Positions 1 to 10,200 of a stretch of DNA of 64,000 nt are shown here, piece by piece. The position numbers were made by a program, and so were the translations under genes. The stretch comes from CBDCVN01 sp965223585 (GTDB lineage: Bacteria > Deinococcota > Deinococci > Deinococcales > Trueperaceae), in NCBI GenBank assembly GCA_965223585.1, contig CBDCWW010000023.1:124001-188000 (forward strand), written 5' to 3'. Numbering within the stretch: the stretch's first letter is position 1; every line of letters starts with the position of its first letter. Below the pieces are notes generated by a model. It saw nothing but the letters and a program-made list of their open reading frames with translations, had not been told where the DNA came from and made no database searches.

Positions 1-178
1 TTTCACCACTTATATTAAGAATTGCTTTATTACGCCTTTGGGTAGCTGTATTTACCTCTTTAGCAGAGAGTTGAGGCAAAACTTCCTCACCAGTTAGTTC
101 ATGAACGCTATTACAAGCCAGCAAGCCTAGTAATAGGACAAGGACTAAAAGAAAGTTCAAATGAATAACTTTAAGCAT
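1..178 (-). CDS. Lipoprotein, N-terminal part (runs off window)
   Basis: Reading the minus strand from an ATG at 178 gives 59 codons open to the window edge. The protein begins with a basic/hydrophobic stretch rich in Leu and Val that ends in LLGLLAC, a good lipobox, so it is probably an exported lipoprotein anchored by its Cys. The visible mature part is polar and shows no domain I recognise. The gene is broken only by the window boundary. Function unknown. Confidence 0.6.
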   Translation of the reverse strand, partial: MLKVIHLNFLLVLVLLLGLLACNSVHELTGEEVLPQLSAKEVNTATQRRNKAILNISGE

Positions 179-258
179 AATTAAATGTTACAAGCATTTC
201 GGCAAGAATTTTTATGAAAACATAGTGAAGCTCATTAACTGCAGGACAGGTTTAGGTT

Positions 259-504
259 TTATTCCATTTCCACCCCAGCAAGTTCATAGTTCTTTTGAAT
301 GTAGCTAGTCCATTCCTCAGGCATATCTTCTTCTGTAAAAATTGCCTCTACGGGACAGGCAGGTACACAAGCACCGCAATCAATGCACTCTTCAGGATGG
401 ATATAAAGTTGATCATCTGCTTCATAAATGCACTCAACAGGGCAAACATCTACACAAGCTTTATCTTTAGTACCTATACATGGTTCAGCTATAATATGTG
501 ACAT
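259..504 (-). CDS. 7Fe ferredoxin ([3Fe-4S][4Fe-4S])
   Basis: This 81-residue protein is a small cytoplasmic electron carrier. It has the bacterial seven-iron ferredoxin layout: Cys9, Cys17 and Cys50 should hold a [3Fe-4S] cluster, and Cys21, Cys40, Cys43 and Cys46 a [4Fe-4S] cluster (CIDCGACVPACP motif). Length and sequence look very like Thermus ferredoxin, including the C-terminal MPEEW...Y helix. An AAGGA ribosome site lies just upstream of the ATG. It stands alone, divergent from nothing obvious, so its redox partner cannot be read from context. Identity is secure; the phylum hint is inference. Confidence 0.95.
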   Translation of the reverse strand: MSHIIAEPCIGTKDKACVDVCPVECIYEADDQLYIHPEECIDCGACVPACPVEAIFTEEDMPEEWTSYIQKNYELAGVEME

Positions 505-647
505 AATTTTTCCTTAACTATTAAAGAATTTTACCTTTCAAACTTCATTTTTAAAATTTTTCTCTAGTTTTGTCAAGGCCATTTAGAAATTTTAACAGTA
601 AATGCTTTCAAGTCATAGAAAACTCTCTTTAAAAGTTTGTAAAATGC

Positions 648-1193
648 TTAGAAAACTATCTTGCTCCAATCCAAATCATCTAGCGGACGAAAAACATCAA
701 CATGCTCTAACAGAATACCTGCCGATTGACTTTTGAACATTGCTACCTCAATATGCTTCCCTTTGCGTTTAATAGCCTCAAGCAATTGCACATAATCACC
801 ATCGCCACTAATCAATAGTGCTGTATCATAAGCATTTTCATAGGCTAAGCATAATGATTCAACTGCTATAGCTACATCAATTCCCTTTTCTACTAGTAAA
901 CCATCGTTGCGACGGTGTAGACGTCCTAAACGTACACTAACATAAGGAATTCGACTTAAAGACTCAAAAAAACGTTGCTGGCCCTCACGAAGCTCGTCAT
1001 CATAATCCTCTGTAAGTGCTGCATTGTAATAATATGACCGAACTATAGTTCTCCCGGCCATAAGTTGTTTAATAAGCTCTTGTAAATTAATTCTGGTGCT
1101 CTCAAGGTTTTCACGCATACCATTATAAAGGTTGCTTCCGTCAATAAAAATAGCCAATCTGTCTTGCAAGATAGTCTCCATAGTTTTAATCAT
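648..1193 (-). CDS. NYN domain protein (LabA/DUF88-like, putative ribonuclease)
   Basis: 181 residues, essentially one NYN domain, a PIN-like fold that usually cuts RNA with acidic residues and a divalent metal. Visible elements are IDGSNLY near residue 17, the central KGIDVAIAVE, and ISGDGDYVQLL near 130, which supply the acidic active-site set. A second Met lies at residue 5 and could be the real start. The gene is divergent from the 1225 lipoprotein gene, sharing a short AT-rich spacer. Family assignment is firm; the RNA target is unknown. Confidence 0.82.
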   Translation of the reverse strand: MIKTMETILQDRLAIFIDGSNLYNGMRENLESTRINLQELIKQLMAGRTIVRSYYYNAALTEDYDDELREGQQRFFESLSRIPYVSVRLGRLHRRNDGLLVEKGIDVAIAVESLCLAYENAYDTALLISGDGDYVQLLEAIKRKGKHIEVAMFKSQSAGILLEHVDVFRPLDDLDWSKIVF

Positions 1194-1210
1194 TATAATG
1201 CTTTTATCAG

Positions 1211-1216
1211 TATAAG
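1211..1216 (+). promoter_or_regulatory. -10 box of leaderless type before 1225 gene
   Basis: TATAAG lies 8 nt before the ATG at 1225 and no Shine-Dalgarno sequence is visible. Transcription would start at or next to the start codon, as in the leaderless mRNAs known from Deinococcus. No convincing -35 box is seen. Confidence 0.4.
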
Positions 1217-1224
1217 TTTAAAGA

Positions 1225-2421
1225 ATGCGACAAATTATTATTTATCTTTCACTACTATCTTTTTTTAGTGCTTGTTCAGGCACCTCAGAGTCCCAACCTA
1301 GTACCTTGCTTATTATAGGGTTCGATAATAAAATTGGTCTTTTAGATACCTGCTTACTTACCAACGATATAGCTAGTGATTGTCCCTCGAGCACTAAAGC
1401 TACAGAAGAAAATCCACGCCCCTTACTATTAGAACGTAGTTTACCAGAAGATAGCGAATCGCTTGGTTTTGATATAGCTGATCGTGATAATAGGCGCAAC
1501 GAATTAGTGGTTTTAAGTGCTAAAGGTCTAGGTGCTGAAAGAATAGCTTACTTAAGCTTCTTTACAACTACAAACATTAATCCTGACCCTCAAAGTGTAC
1601 AACTTTCTGAAAGCAGAGCTTTTATTACTTTAGAAATAGAAAACTTCACTATTGATAATGATGTCAGCCCCCAACCAGCTAGCTTGTGCCCTACCGATGT
1701 TCAATTTGAAGAAGAAGGGAACTACCTAGCATTCTTTAGCGATCAAGATATTTGTGGTGCTAGTTTGGTAGATGCCATAGACATTATAGATTTACAAACA
1801 AGTCCACCCACATTAGTAAAGCATATTGAATTGGGGAATAGCATTCCTAAAGGTTTTTACATAGATCAAATTGATGACAAACTTTATTATTTGCAAGAGA
1901 GTGGCAGTCAATTAGCTTTAACCAGCCTTTTGTTGAATGATGATATTGTAGATAATGAGGAGCAGGAAGTTATTAATTTTGACAATGATGAAACTGTAAT
2001 AGATATGCTTGCCCTTGGTGATGAGCTTATTATTTTAAATGAAGAAGACTTTATAATTATTGGGAATTTTCGTGGAGAAGCCAGTGCTAATGCAGCAATA
2101 GAAACCACTTTTAATATTAATAAGCAAATCATTAATGATGACTTTTTTAGAGCAAAGAACCTTTATCTACTAAGTAATAGTCATTTTGCACCTTATCCTA
2201 ATCTAAACTCAACAGAAGAACCTGAAAGTAGTAGTATCTCAGCTGTTGGTGGTACCTATGAGTCAATTAATACTTTTATTTATTTACTTTCAAATCAACA
2301 AGTTTACAAATTTGATGCTCTTACTTTTGACTTTGAAACTAGACCAAGATTAACTCCCTTTACAATTAATGCTCTAAATAACGCTAAGTTTATAGCTTGG
2401 ATACAGGCTACACTTTTATAA
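1225..2421 (+). CDS. Hypothetical lipoprotein
   Basis: 398 residues with a short signal peptide ending in a lipobox (SFFSAC, Cys about residue 17), so it is predicted to be lipid-anchored outside the inner membrane. The mature part is acidic and rich in Ile, Asp and Asn, with repeated strand-like segments such as IDMLALGDELIILNEEDF. That pattern would fit a beta-propeller-like sensor, but I recognise no family. It is a single gene between the NYN gene and comM. Function unknown. Confidence 0.6.
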   Translation: MRQIIIYLSLLSFFSACSGTSESQPSTLLIIGFDNKIGLLDTCLLTNDIASDCPSSTKATEENPRPLLLERSLPEDSESLGFDIADRDNRRNELVVLSAKGLGAERIAYLSFFTTTNINPDPQSVQLSESRAFITLEIENFTIDNDVSPQPASLCPTDVQFEEEGNYLAFFSDQDICGASLVDAIDIIDLQTSPPTLVKHIELGNSIPKGFYIDQIDDKLYYLQESGSQLALTSLLLNDDIVDNEEQEVINFDNDETVIDMLALGDELIILNEEDFIIIGNFRGEASANAAIETTFNINKQIINDDFFRAKNLYLLSNSHFAPYPNLNSTEEPESSSISAVGGTYESINTFIYLLSNQQVYKFDALTFDFETRPRLTPFTINALNNAKFIAWIQATLL

Positions 2422-2545
2422 CAGAATATTAGTCATGTTATATCCATTGCGGGGTTAGATTCACGTAGAAGGTGAATTTGATAGATGTTTTCATAAGTTA
2501 TCTCGTCATTATATATACGCTGTTAATAATGTTAGATTAAGATAT

Positions 2546-4036
2546 ATGCTAGCTAAAGTAAGCTCCGCAGCAATTTTAGGTGTTGACGCTTTTGAAGTAC
2601 AAGTAGAAATTGATATTTCAGGAGGGTTGCCTAGTTTTATGGTAGTAGGTTTGCCTGATGCTGCTGTGCAAGAGTCACGTGAGCGAGTAAGAGCAGCAGT
2701 GCGTAATGCGGGCTTTCCATTTCCTGTTAGTCGCATTGTAGTGAACTTAGCACCTGCTGATGTACGTAAAGAAGGTCCTACTTTTGATTTGCCTATTGCC
2801 TTGGCGGTGTTAGCAGCTCAAGGAATCATATCTCAAAAATCACTTGAGAATATAGTCATTAGCGGGGAATTGGCTTTAAATGGTGATATTCGTCCTATTA
2901 AGGGTGCTATTAATATTGCCCTTTATGCTGCCCAAGCAAATTTACAACGTGTCTTAGTGCCACCAAATAATGCTGCTGAGGCAGCTATTTTTGATAATGT
3001 CGAAGTTTATGCACCAGAAACACTTCTAGAAGCAACAGAGTTTTTACAAGGCCGTAAATCATTAAATGCTGCTACTTTAGTAAATATTGATGTTCCTGAA
3101 AAACACCTTGATTTACAAGACGTAAAAGGACAAGTTGCTGCCAAACGTGCTTTAGAGATTTGTGCAGCAGGTGGGCATAATTTGCTTATGACTGGCCCTC
3201 CGGGCTCAGGGAAAACTATGCTGGCTAGGCGCTTGCCGGGGCTATTGCCACCACTTACTCGAGAAGAAGCTATAGAAGTTACTCGCATTCACTCAACTGC
3301 TGGTGTACTTAGGCAAAGTGGTCTTATCCAACACCCTGTTTTTCGTGCTCCCCACCATACTGTATCCAATGCTGGTCTAATAGGGGGTGGTTCTGTGCCA
3401 AAACCTGGAGAGGTTTCTCTGGCCCATTATGGAGTACTCTTTTTAGATGAATTCCCTGAATTTTCCAGAAATGCCTTAGAAGTTCTGAGACAGCCCCTTG
3501 AAGATGGTATTGTTACTATTAGTCGGGCTCGAGCTTCTCTAACATTCCCTGCTCGCTTTATGCTAATTGCAAGTCAAAACCCTTGTCCTTGTGGACATTA
3601 TGGTGATCCAAAAAAAGATTGCACTTGCAGTCCTGTAATGCGTCAACGTTACCGTGAGCGTATAAGTGGGCCACTACTAGATAGAATTGATTTGCGTTTA
3701 ACTGTACCGCGCTTGGGTGCCGAAGATTTACTTAATGTTCCCCAAGGGGAGAAAAGTGAATTGGTAAGAAAAAGAGTGCTAGCTGCCCGTGAATTAAGTG
3801 TTTCAAGGCAAGAGGTAGCAAATGCTCAGCTCAGTGCGAAAGCTCTAGAAGAATATACTGTTTTAGAGGGTAGTGCAGAGATTTTTGCTCGTTCTGTTGT
3901 CAAGCAGCTGGCACTATCCGGACGTGGTTTTGATAGATTAAGAAAAGTATCGCGCACTATTGCAGATTTGGCAGGAGAAAAAGTAATTAGTGAAGCCCAT
4001 GTTGCTGAAGCAGTAAGTTATAGGGAAGTACTTTAA
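2546..4036 (+). CDS. comM: ComM/YifB family AAA+ ATPase
   Basis: 496 residues, normal family length. The N-terminal 170 residues are the ChlI-like domain (ISGGLPSFMVVGLPDAAVQES, NLAPADVRKEG). The AAA+ Mg-chelatase-like core follows, with Walker A GPPGSGKTMLARR near 222, Walker B LFLDEFPEF near 300, and the Cys cluster CPCGHYGDPKKDCTC near 350. The C-terminal domain contains LSGRGFDRLRKVSRTIADL. In Haemophilus and Vibrio, ComM is a hexameric helicase that promotes branch migration during natural transformation; other relatives are less well studied. The gene is monocistronic here. Its presence is compatible with DNA uptake in this organism (inference). Confidence 0.92.
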   Translation: MLAKVSSAAILGVDAFEVQVEIDISGGLPSFMVVGLPDAAVQESRERVRAAVRNAGFPFPVSRIVVNLAPADVRKEGPTFDLPIALAVLAAQGIISQKSLENIVISGELALNGDIRPIKGAINIALYAAQANLQRVLVPPNNAAEAAIFDNVEVYAPETLLEATEFLQGRKSLNAATLVNIDVPEKHLDLQDVKGQVAAKRALEICAAGGHNLLMTGPPGSGKTMLARRLPGLLPPLTREEAIEVTRIHSTAGVLRQSGLIQHPVFRAPHHTVSNAGLIGGGSVPKPGEVSLAHYGVLFLDEFPEFSRNALEVLRQPLEDGIVTISRARASLTFPARFMLIASQNPCPCGHYGDPKKDCTCSPVMRQRYRERISGPLLDRIDLRLTVPRLGAEDLLNVPQGEKSELVRKRVLAARELSVSRQEVANAQLSAKALEEYTVLEGSAEIFARSVVKQLALSGRGFDRLRKVSRTIADLAGEKVISEAHVAEAVSYREVL

Positions 4037-4060
4037 GCAAATCAGAGCTTTTACCCTATA

Positions 4061-4606
4061 TTACTGCAAATTTTGTCTTGCTCGAGCAAGAGCCTGATCA
4101 AAAGCTGTCTCGAGCTTACTATTAACTCCCCTTAAACCATTAACTACTTCCTTTGCCCAATCAAGATAGGCTACTTGCCTCTCTTTTGACCAACCTTTTG
4201 GCATACTCTTACCAATATCTCGTACATTACAAAGCTTATCTGCTATCTTAATTTGTTTGGCCTCTACTGATTTATGTACAGCATTGTCAACTTGCAACTG
4301 TTTTCTTACTTCTCTAGGCAAACTCTTGTCATCTGTAACCTCTTTTACTAAAGCCAAAACCCTTGCTCCAAAATAACCCTCAATTTCTTCAGGAGAAGTT
4401 TCTGTATCTTCTATAGTATCGTGTAAAAGTGCTGCTACTAAAACCTCAGTGTCGTCTATCTCACCAAGTTCCCAAAGATTTATCATAACTTCTATAGAAT
4501 GGTTAATATAAGGCGTTCCAGAAGGGTCTTTACGGCGCTGATCTTTATGCCTTTGGCTAGCAAAATATAAAGCTTTAAAGATTAAAGAAAGTTTTGACCT
4601 ATCCAT
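4061..4606 (-). CDS. HD domain (p)ppGpp hydrolase-like protein (MESH1/SAH type)
   Basis: 181 residues, the size of MESH1 and small alarmone hydrolases. The N-terminal RRKDPSGTPYINHSIEVM matches the first His of the SpoT-like HD fold. ALLHDTIEDT supplies the HD pair near residues 62-63, and KIADKLCNVRDI near 140 supplies the last metal-binding Asp. There is no synthetase, TGS or ACT domain, so the likely role is to remove the 3' pyrophosphate from (p)ppGpp. It converges tail to tail with comM. The gene contains two CTCGAG sites, one right after the stop side at 4081. Fold assignment is secure; substrate is inferred. Confidence 0.8.
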   Translation of the reverse strand: MDRSKLSLIFKALYFASQRHKDQRRKDPSGTPYINHSIEVMINLWELGEIDDTEVLVAALLHDTIEDTETSPEEIEGYFGARVLALVKEVTDDKSLPREVRKQLQVDNAVHKSVEAKQIKIADKLCNVRDIGKSMPKGWSKERQVAYLDWAKEVVNGLRGVNSKLETAFDQALARARQNLQ

Positions 4607-4682
4607 AAAACATCCAAATCAGCCTCACAAACTCTATTCCAAGTCAAGTAAGATTTAATTTCCATTCTCATTAGTCTAACTA

Positions 4683-4688
4683 TATACT
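4683..4688 (+). promoter_or_regulatory. -10 box of leaderless type before lptF
   Basis: TATACT lies 6 nt before the GTG start at 4695 and no ribosome site precedes the GTG. It fits a leaderless transcript for the lptFG(D) block. No clear -35. Confidence 0.35.
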
Positions 4689-4694
4689 ACTTTA

Positions 4695-5756
4695 GTGTTT
4701 TTGCGCTTATCTCGTTATTTGAATCGTGAGACTATAGGGCTCTATCTTTTTGGTATAGCTGCTTTTTGCTTACTTTTGTCCATAGACTTCTTGTCTGTAT
4801 GGGCAGATTTTTTGATAAGACAAGGAGCTTCTATACAAACTATTGGCAAGCTTATACTCTTTAAAATCCCCTTTTTCTTGCACTTATCTATGCCTATAGC
4901 TAGTGTTTTTGCAGTATTGCTGGCAACAGGACGATTGGCCAAAGACTCAGAGCTTAAAGCGGCCTATTCATTAGGAGTGCCACCTCTTAGATTACTGTCC
5001 CCATTACTACTTTTAGGGCTCACCATTAGCTTATTAGCACTTTTTAACAATGGTTACTTAGAGCCCAAAGGTGAGATTGCACATACTGAAGAGGTTAATA
5101 AGTTTTACTCACAAAAGCCTCCTGCTGAAACACAAAACGATGTTTCTTATGTTATAGAAAATCAAGGAATTTACTTTGCAGGTGAAATACGCGCTGATGA
5201 GCAAAACCCTAATCTTGCTCAGTTAAGCGGTGTCCTTATTTCAAAAGAAGATGGTAGTAGAGTAAGTGCTCGAGAAGGCATTTGGAATAGCGATACAAAA
5301 GTTTGGACTTTGACAGAAGTGCAGGCGATTGACAGGAATGGTGATCGTGAAGAGGTTTTAGAGCTGGATTTTCCCTTTGAAATAGAAGCTGAAGTGGCAC
5401 TTAGTCTAGCAGATGAGGAAACTCTAACAATTATTGACCTGTGGCAACGTTTGCGTAGTGAAAAACGTGCAGGTCGTGAAGTGAGTGAGTTGGCTTTTGC
5501 ATTTCATAGGCAAGTAGCTGACGCTTTTAATGCGTTTATTTTTGTACTAATAGCAGGCACATTAGGACTACACCTCAAAGGACGTAGCACTGGCTTTGCA
5601 TGGACCATTATACTTTTAGTAATTTTTTATTTTATCTGGACCCTATCAGAAAACTTGTTTGATGAGCAATTACTTTCTGCTTTTGTTGCTGCGTGGTTTA
5701 CTAGTTTGGTAGTAGGAAGTATTGGCATAGTACTAGCTTTTATAAGGTTACGATAA
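4695..5756 (+). CDS. lptF: LPS export permease of YjgP/YjgQ family (LptF-like)
   Basis: 353 residues with the permease layout: three N-terminal membrane segments, a soluble periplasmic beta-jellyroll region (about 130-260, around VIENQGIYFAGEI and LEVQ-like strands), then three C-terminal membrane segments. In other bacteria LptF and LptG pair with LptB ATPases to pull LPS from the inner membrane and pass it to the LptA/LptD bridge. The stop codon overlaps the next ATG by one base, so it is translationally coupled to its partner. GTG start. Which of the pair is F and which is G is not decisive from sequence. Confidence 0.82.
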   Translation: MFLRLSRYLNRETIGLYLFGIAAFCLLLSIDFLSVWADFLIRQGASIQTIGKLILFKIPFFLHLSMPIASVFAVLLATGRLAKDSELKAAYSLGVPPLRLLSPLLLLGLTISLLALFNNGYLEPKGEIAHTEEVNKFYSQKPPAETQNDVSYVIENQGIYFAGEIRADEQNPNLAQLSGVLISKEDGSRVSAREGIWNSDTKVWTLTEVQAIDRNGDREEVLELDFPFEIEAEVALSLADEETLTIIDLWQRLRSEKRAGREVSELAFAFHRQVADAFNAFIFVLIAGTLGLHLKGRSTGFAWTIILLVIFYFIWTLSENLFDEQLLSAFVAAWFTSLVVGSIGIVLAFIRLR

Positions 5757-7042
5757 TGACCAAGCGCTTTACTCTCTATCTAATCAAAGAAATTTTACCA
5801 TTCTATTTTGCAGGATTAATTGTACTGCTTATCTTGCTGTTAGGGGTTTTTCTGCTTGATATTCTAGCTGGCGTTTTAGCTCGAGGTGCTAGCCCCAATC
5901 TAGTAGCATTATTTTTACTTTATAAATTGCCTGAAGCAGCCAATATGGGGATTCCTTTAGCATTACTTTTTGCTTCACTTTTAGGAATGTCGCGTTTAGG
6001 ACAAGACAATGAGATTAAAGCAGGATTACTACTCGGTCTAAGCCCGCAACATTTTGCCATACCACTACTTCTACTAGGGTTCTTAGTAAGTGGACTAAGC
6101 TTTTTCAATAATGAACTAATAATCCCTTGGAGTAGTGGGCGTGCTCTTGAAGTGCAAAAAGATATTTTTCTTGAGCAGCCTGATATTTTTCTTGAGGAGG
6201 GTAATTTCTTTACTGATTCTTTAGGAAGAAACATTTATGTGGAAAGGCTAGAAAGTGGTGGGAAGGCTTTTGGCATTACTGTAATTAAATCTGGTGGGAA
6301 AAGTGGACCTAAGGAGGTTATCTCGGCTGAACAAGGCATATTAGATGAAGAAGCAGGGCTGTGGCGTTTAGAAAATGTCCGTTTCACTAATTACCGTGAT
6401 AGTCGTGTAGTTTTTGACACACTTGCTCAAACAGCTAATTTACCTACTCGAGGTCTATCGGCAGGTATTTCTAAAAATCCTGAGCTTACTCAAGTCCCTA
6501 TGTGTGAACTTATTTATCGCTTAGAGGCAAGAGGTTCTCAAGATGGTGAACTTAATGGGTTTTATGCTGCGCTAGACAGGTTTTCTAATGGTCTCAACAT
6601 TAAGATGGATGTCTTTAGTATTAAAGTAGATACCTATGTTTTTAAGCTAAGAATATGTGGTGAAAAAATAGGGACATTACTAAGCCGTCTTCATAGTAAT
6701 AGACGCCAACCAGATATTTGGACTGCTTTACATCGTAAATTTGCCGAGCCTTTAGCTGCAACTGCTTTTGCTCTTTTTGCTTTGGCAATTGGCCTATACA
6801 GTTTTCGTACCGGTTTTGGTTTAGGTTTTGTTTGGGTTCTTTTTCTAACTTTTATTTACTATGCTACTTGGAGTGTGGCCAAGCTACTTGGCGCACAAGG
6901 TACAATTCCAGCTTATGTAGCAGGTTGGGCACCTATGGCGTTATACATTCTGGCAGCAGCAGTACTTTTTACTCTAACTGCTTTAGGCCTTAGTTTCAAA
7001 GATATAAGATGGTTTGCGTTGTTTTGGCCTCGAAAAAATTAG
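5756..7042 (+). CDS. lptG: LPS export permease of YjgP/YjgQ family (LptG-like)
   Basis: 428 residues, longer than its upstream paralog because the periplasmic part carries an extra stretch (about 245-300, near NGLNIKMDVFSIKVD). It has the same topology: N-terminal membrane hairpins, jellyroll domain (FTDSLGRNIYVERLESG), and C-terminal segments from about 320. It overlaps the lptF stop by one base (TAATG). With lptF it should form the membrane part of the Lpt ABC exporter; LptB is not in this window. The next gene is LptD-like, which supports the assignment. Confidence 0.82.
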   Translation: MTKRFTLYLIKEILPFYFAGLIVLLILLLGVFLLDILAGVLARGASPNLVALFLLYKLPEAANMGIPLALLFASLLGMSRLGQDNEIKAGLLLGLSPQHFAIPLLLLGFLVSGLSFFNNELIIPWSSGRALEVQKDIFLEQPDIFLEEGNFFTDSLGRNIYVERLESGGKAFGITVIKSGGKSGPKEVISAEQGILDEEAGLWRLENVRFTNYRDSRVVFDTLAQTANLPTRGLSAGISKNPELTQVPMCELIYRLEARGSQDGELNGFYAALDRFSNGLNIKMDVFSIKVDTYVFKLRICGEKIGTLLSRLHSNRRQPDIWTALHRKFAEPLAATAFALFALAIGLYSFRTGFGLGFVWVLFLTFIYYATWSVAKLLGAQGTIPAYVAGWAPMALYILAAAVLFTLTALGLSFKDIRWFALFWPRKN

Positions 7043-7265
7043 TTTAGGTTAATATTATGCTAAATTTTCCTTTTACAGCACAATTTCCATCCACTGGTCC
7101 CCAAATAGAAGCGCTATGCATTGCACCCCTGCTTGTGAACCTCTATATGAGACACTTTGCATTATATAAGGGCAACTTATGGAAAGAGGGCGTAGAGAGT
7201 TTTGGGTATTCATTCCAAATCCAAAGTGGAGCTTCGGAACAAGAGTAGTGATTGTTTGTTGTATT

Positions 7266-10200
7266 ATGCCTTTGCACTCTAATATTACTTCAAAAGTTAT
7301 AAAGGCATTTGCACTAATTTTCTCTATTTTCTTACTTAGTTCTTTTGCCTTCACTAAAACAGTTAACATTACTACTGACCCTAATGATGAAACTAGTAGC
7401 CTCGAGCTTCGTAATATCACATTACCTGATGGTACTGAAACTACCCTTTATGTGGTAAAAGCTTCACCTATTACAGTAGAAGTTGATGAAGATACTATTA
7501 TTGCTAATCACATAGAGTTTGATTTAGACAATAAAGTCATGCGTATTGTTGGTGAGGGAACTTTTATTTCAGCTAAAGAAGAAGTAACTGGACATGATTT
7601 TACTGTTAGTCTAAGTGATAATACTTTTGAAACACTTGACGTTGCTATCTCTACTGGTGAAATGGATATTAAGGGAGTTAGTGCTATGCGCTTTCCGGGG
7701 CAAATTGATATAATGAGTGGTGATTTTAGCCCCTGCTCACGCTGTAATCAAGATGTGGAAGATTATGGTTTTAAGGCTGAAACGCTCAGACTTTATCCCG
7801 GAGATAGACTAGTTGGTTTTAATGTTACTGTGCTTATTCGTGGAGCAGGAGTAATGTTTTTGCCTGTGTTGGTCTTACCCTTAGGCCCAAAGGATAAACA
7901 ACCACGCCTAAACATTAAAGCTGGCAAATTAAATGAGAGGGCTGAGGTTGAGCTAGATTGGCCCTATGTAGTTGGAGCGAATGCCTATGGCTACTCTAGT
8001 TTGCGTTATTACGCAGATATAACTCCAAATAAAGGAAATTTCTTTACTAATAGGTTTTTAGGGGGAAGACCTAATGTAAGTTACTTGGGGGGAGGAGTAT
8101 CTCATAACTTTTTTACGGAGACAGGCCGTGGAAAGTTTGATTTATTCTATATACCTTCTTTTATAAATTATACTATTTCTGGAGAAGATAGAGTTCCTGA
8201 GGGCGAAAAAGATAAAGATGAACTTACTTTTAAGTTCCAATATGATACTTTTGATCTAGTAAACCTAAATCCTGAAGATACAGAAATACATTTTCTTATA
8301 GAAAGAGTTGATGAACGTCAACAACGTATAGGTGAGTATAGGCTCGAGCTACTAAGAAAACATTTAGATAAGGGAATACAAATGCGGTTTTTTAGTCAGG
8401 GTTATATTGATTTAGATAATAAAGACGATGTGGATACACCATCTTATGCAGGATTTTCCGTTTCTGATCGCACCTTGGCAGAATTCCAAGTAAAACCGAT
8501 AGCAGAAACTTTGATTTTAGGACCATTGCAGTTTAGTGGCCTACGGTTTGAGCTTGGCCTTTTTGAAAGTGGTAGTAATCCTGCTAACCGTAGTGTGGCC
8601 AGTAATGCAGTTGCCCAAGCAGCCCGTTTGTTGGTAGGCCATAATATAAGGCTAACTACACCAACACCTTGGTCTGGTTTTAGGTTAGATTTTGAAAATA
8701 ATTTTACAGGCAAGTATTACTCGAGCAAAAACCCAGAAGGAAATTTTGATGACTTTGAAAGGCTTGTTGATTGGAACAGTCGGGTTACGCTCGAGCAAAG
8801 AGTCACTAATATTATCTCTCTGAGTTTAGTAGCACAGCGTACAAGAAGTGAGGGAGAAACGCCTTTTCAATTTGATACCCAAGGTTTTCGTAAAAGTACT
8901 GATATAACTGGTACGTTTTCCCTTATCCCAGCTAGCTGGATCTCACTAAGCGTCAGTGAAAGCTACGTTTTTGAAGATGATAGGGATGAAGAGTTACTTG
9001 GTTGGGGAGAGATAGAAAGTACACTCAACCTTTTTGAGAACCTAAGTTGGCTAAGCATCTTAGTAGAAAATGAATTTAATGTCAAAAACAATAATCCCGG
9101 TAAGTTAACCAGTACTGTTAACTTAAATTCTCCTAGCCGTAGTCTTATAGCTGAAGCTAATATAGAGCACATCCAAGACTTAGATCCCAAAAAAAATAAT
9201 GATAGGGAAGAAGGTTCGGTAAGAGATGAATCTGAAACGGACCTTAACTTTGCATTAGGTTATCGCTTAGACTCCTTTAGTGAACCTCTTTTCAGAATCG
9301 AAGTTGATACTCGCTATATTTATGATCCTGATCCACTTAATATAGATGATGATATTGAATTTGAATATTGGGACCCTCTTGAGATCAATTTTAATATAAA
9401 CAGTCCCGAATGGCAAGGTTTAAACGCTTTTCTCAGGGGTCATTATGACCGTGACCTTAATAGAGGTGATCCAGAAGAACTTGATGCTACTTTTGGCATT
9501 AATTATGAACCTTTTGAAGTAAGTTTTAGGCAGGTAATAAATTACCCTACAAGGGCAGGGGAATTTACTAGCCTTACTAGTGAATTTGGATTTACATGGC
9601 AAAATATAGCTAGATTAGCTTTTGAAACAACGGGAATTAGCTTAATACCCTCAGATTGGCTACAAGTTGAGTTGCCTGAAAATAGAAGGGATACTTATAG
9701 CTTGAGATTAGAGGATAATGATAATAGTGAGTTTTCTTGGTCTGTGAGGTATAATACTACTTACAACCCCAACTTAACAACTGAGAGTGGTGCAGAGGGT
9801 GGTTTTGAAGATACTACTTTTGAAGTTTCTGTAAATACAGAGCCTTTTTATGTAAGCGACATTAATTTTTATATTGCTGACAGCCATGCTACTTTACAAC
9901 TTGCTGATGATAGATTTAAGCGCACCTTTTTGCAAAGTGCCCAACTTACTTTTGCTAGTGACTGGTTTGGAGTCCTTGGACTCCAAGGTGATCTTAATTA
10001 CTCAGGTGGTTATGACCCTGAACAAGATGAATTCACTAGAGCAAAACTAACTTTAAAAGATGTAGCTTTAACTTTACGCTTCTTTGAACAATTTTATGTT
10101 TCAGCCGTTTTTAATGATACATGGGACTTTAGAGAAAACGGCCCAGAATTAGAAAGCCCTTGGAATTTCCAACCCGTTATTTACTTTACTTGGGATCGCT

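Noticed and set aside
7057..7248. Short ORF before lptD
   Set aside because: Overlaps the region upstream of the lptD signal peptide, has no ribosome site and no conserved content.
7179..7265. Upstream ATG as lptD start
   Set aside because: Would put 29 residues before a clear signal peptide; the ATG at 7266 fits better.
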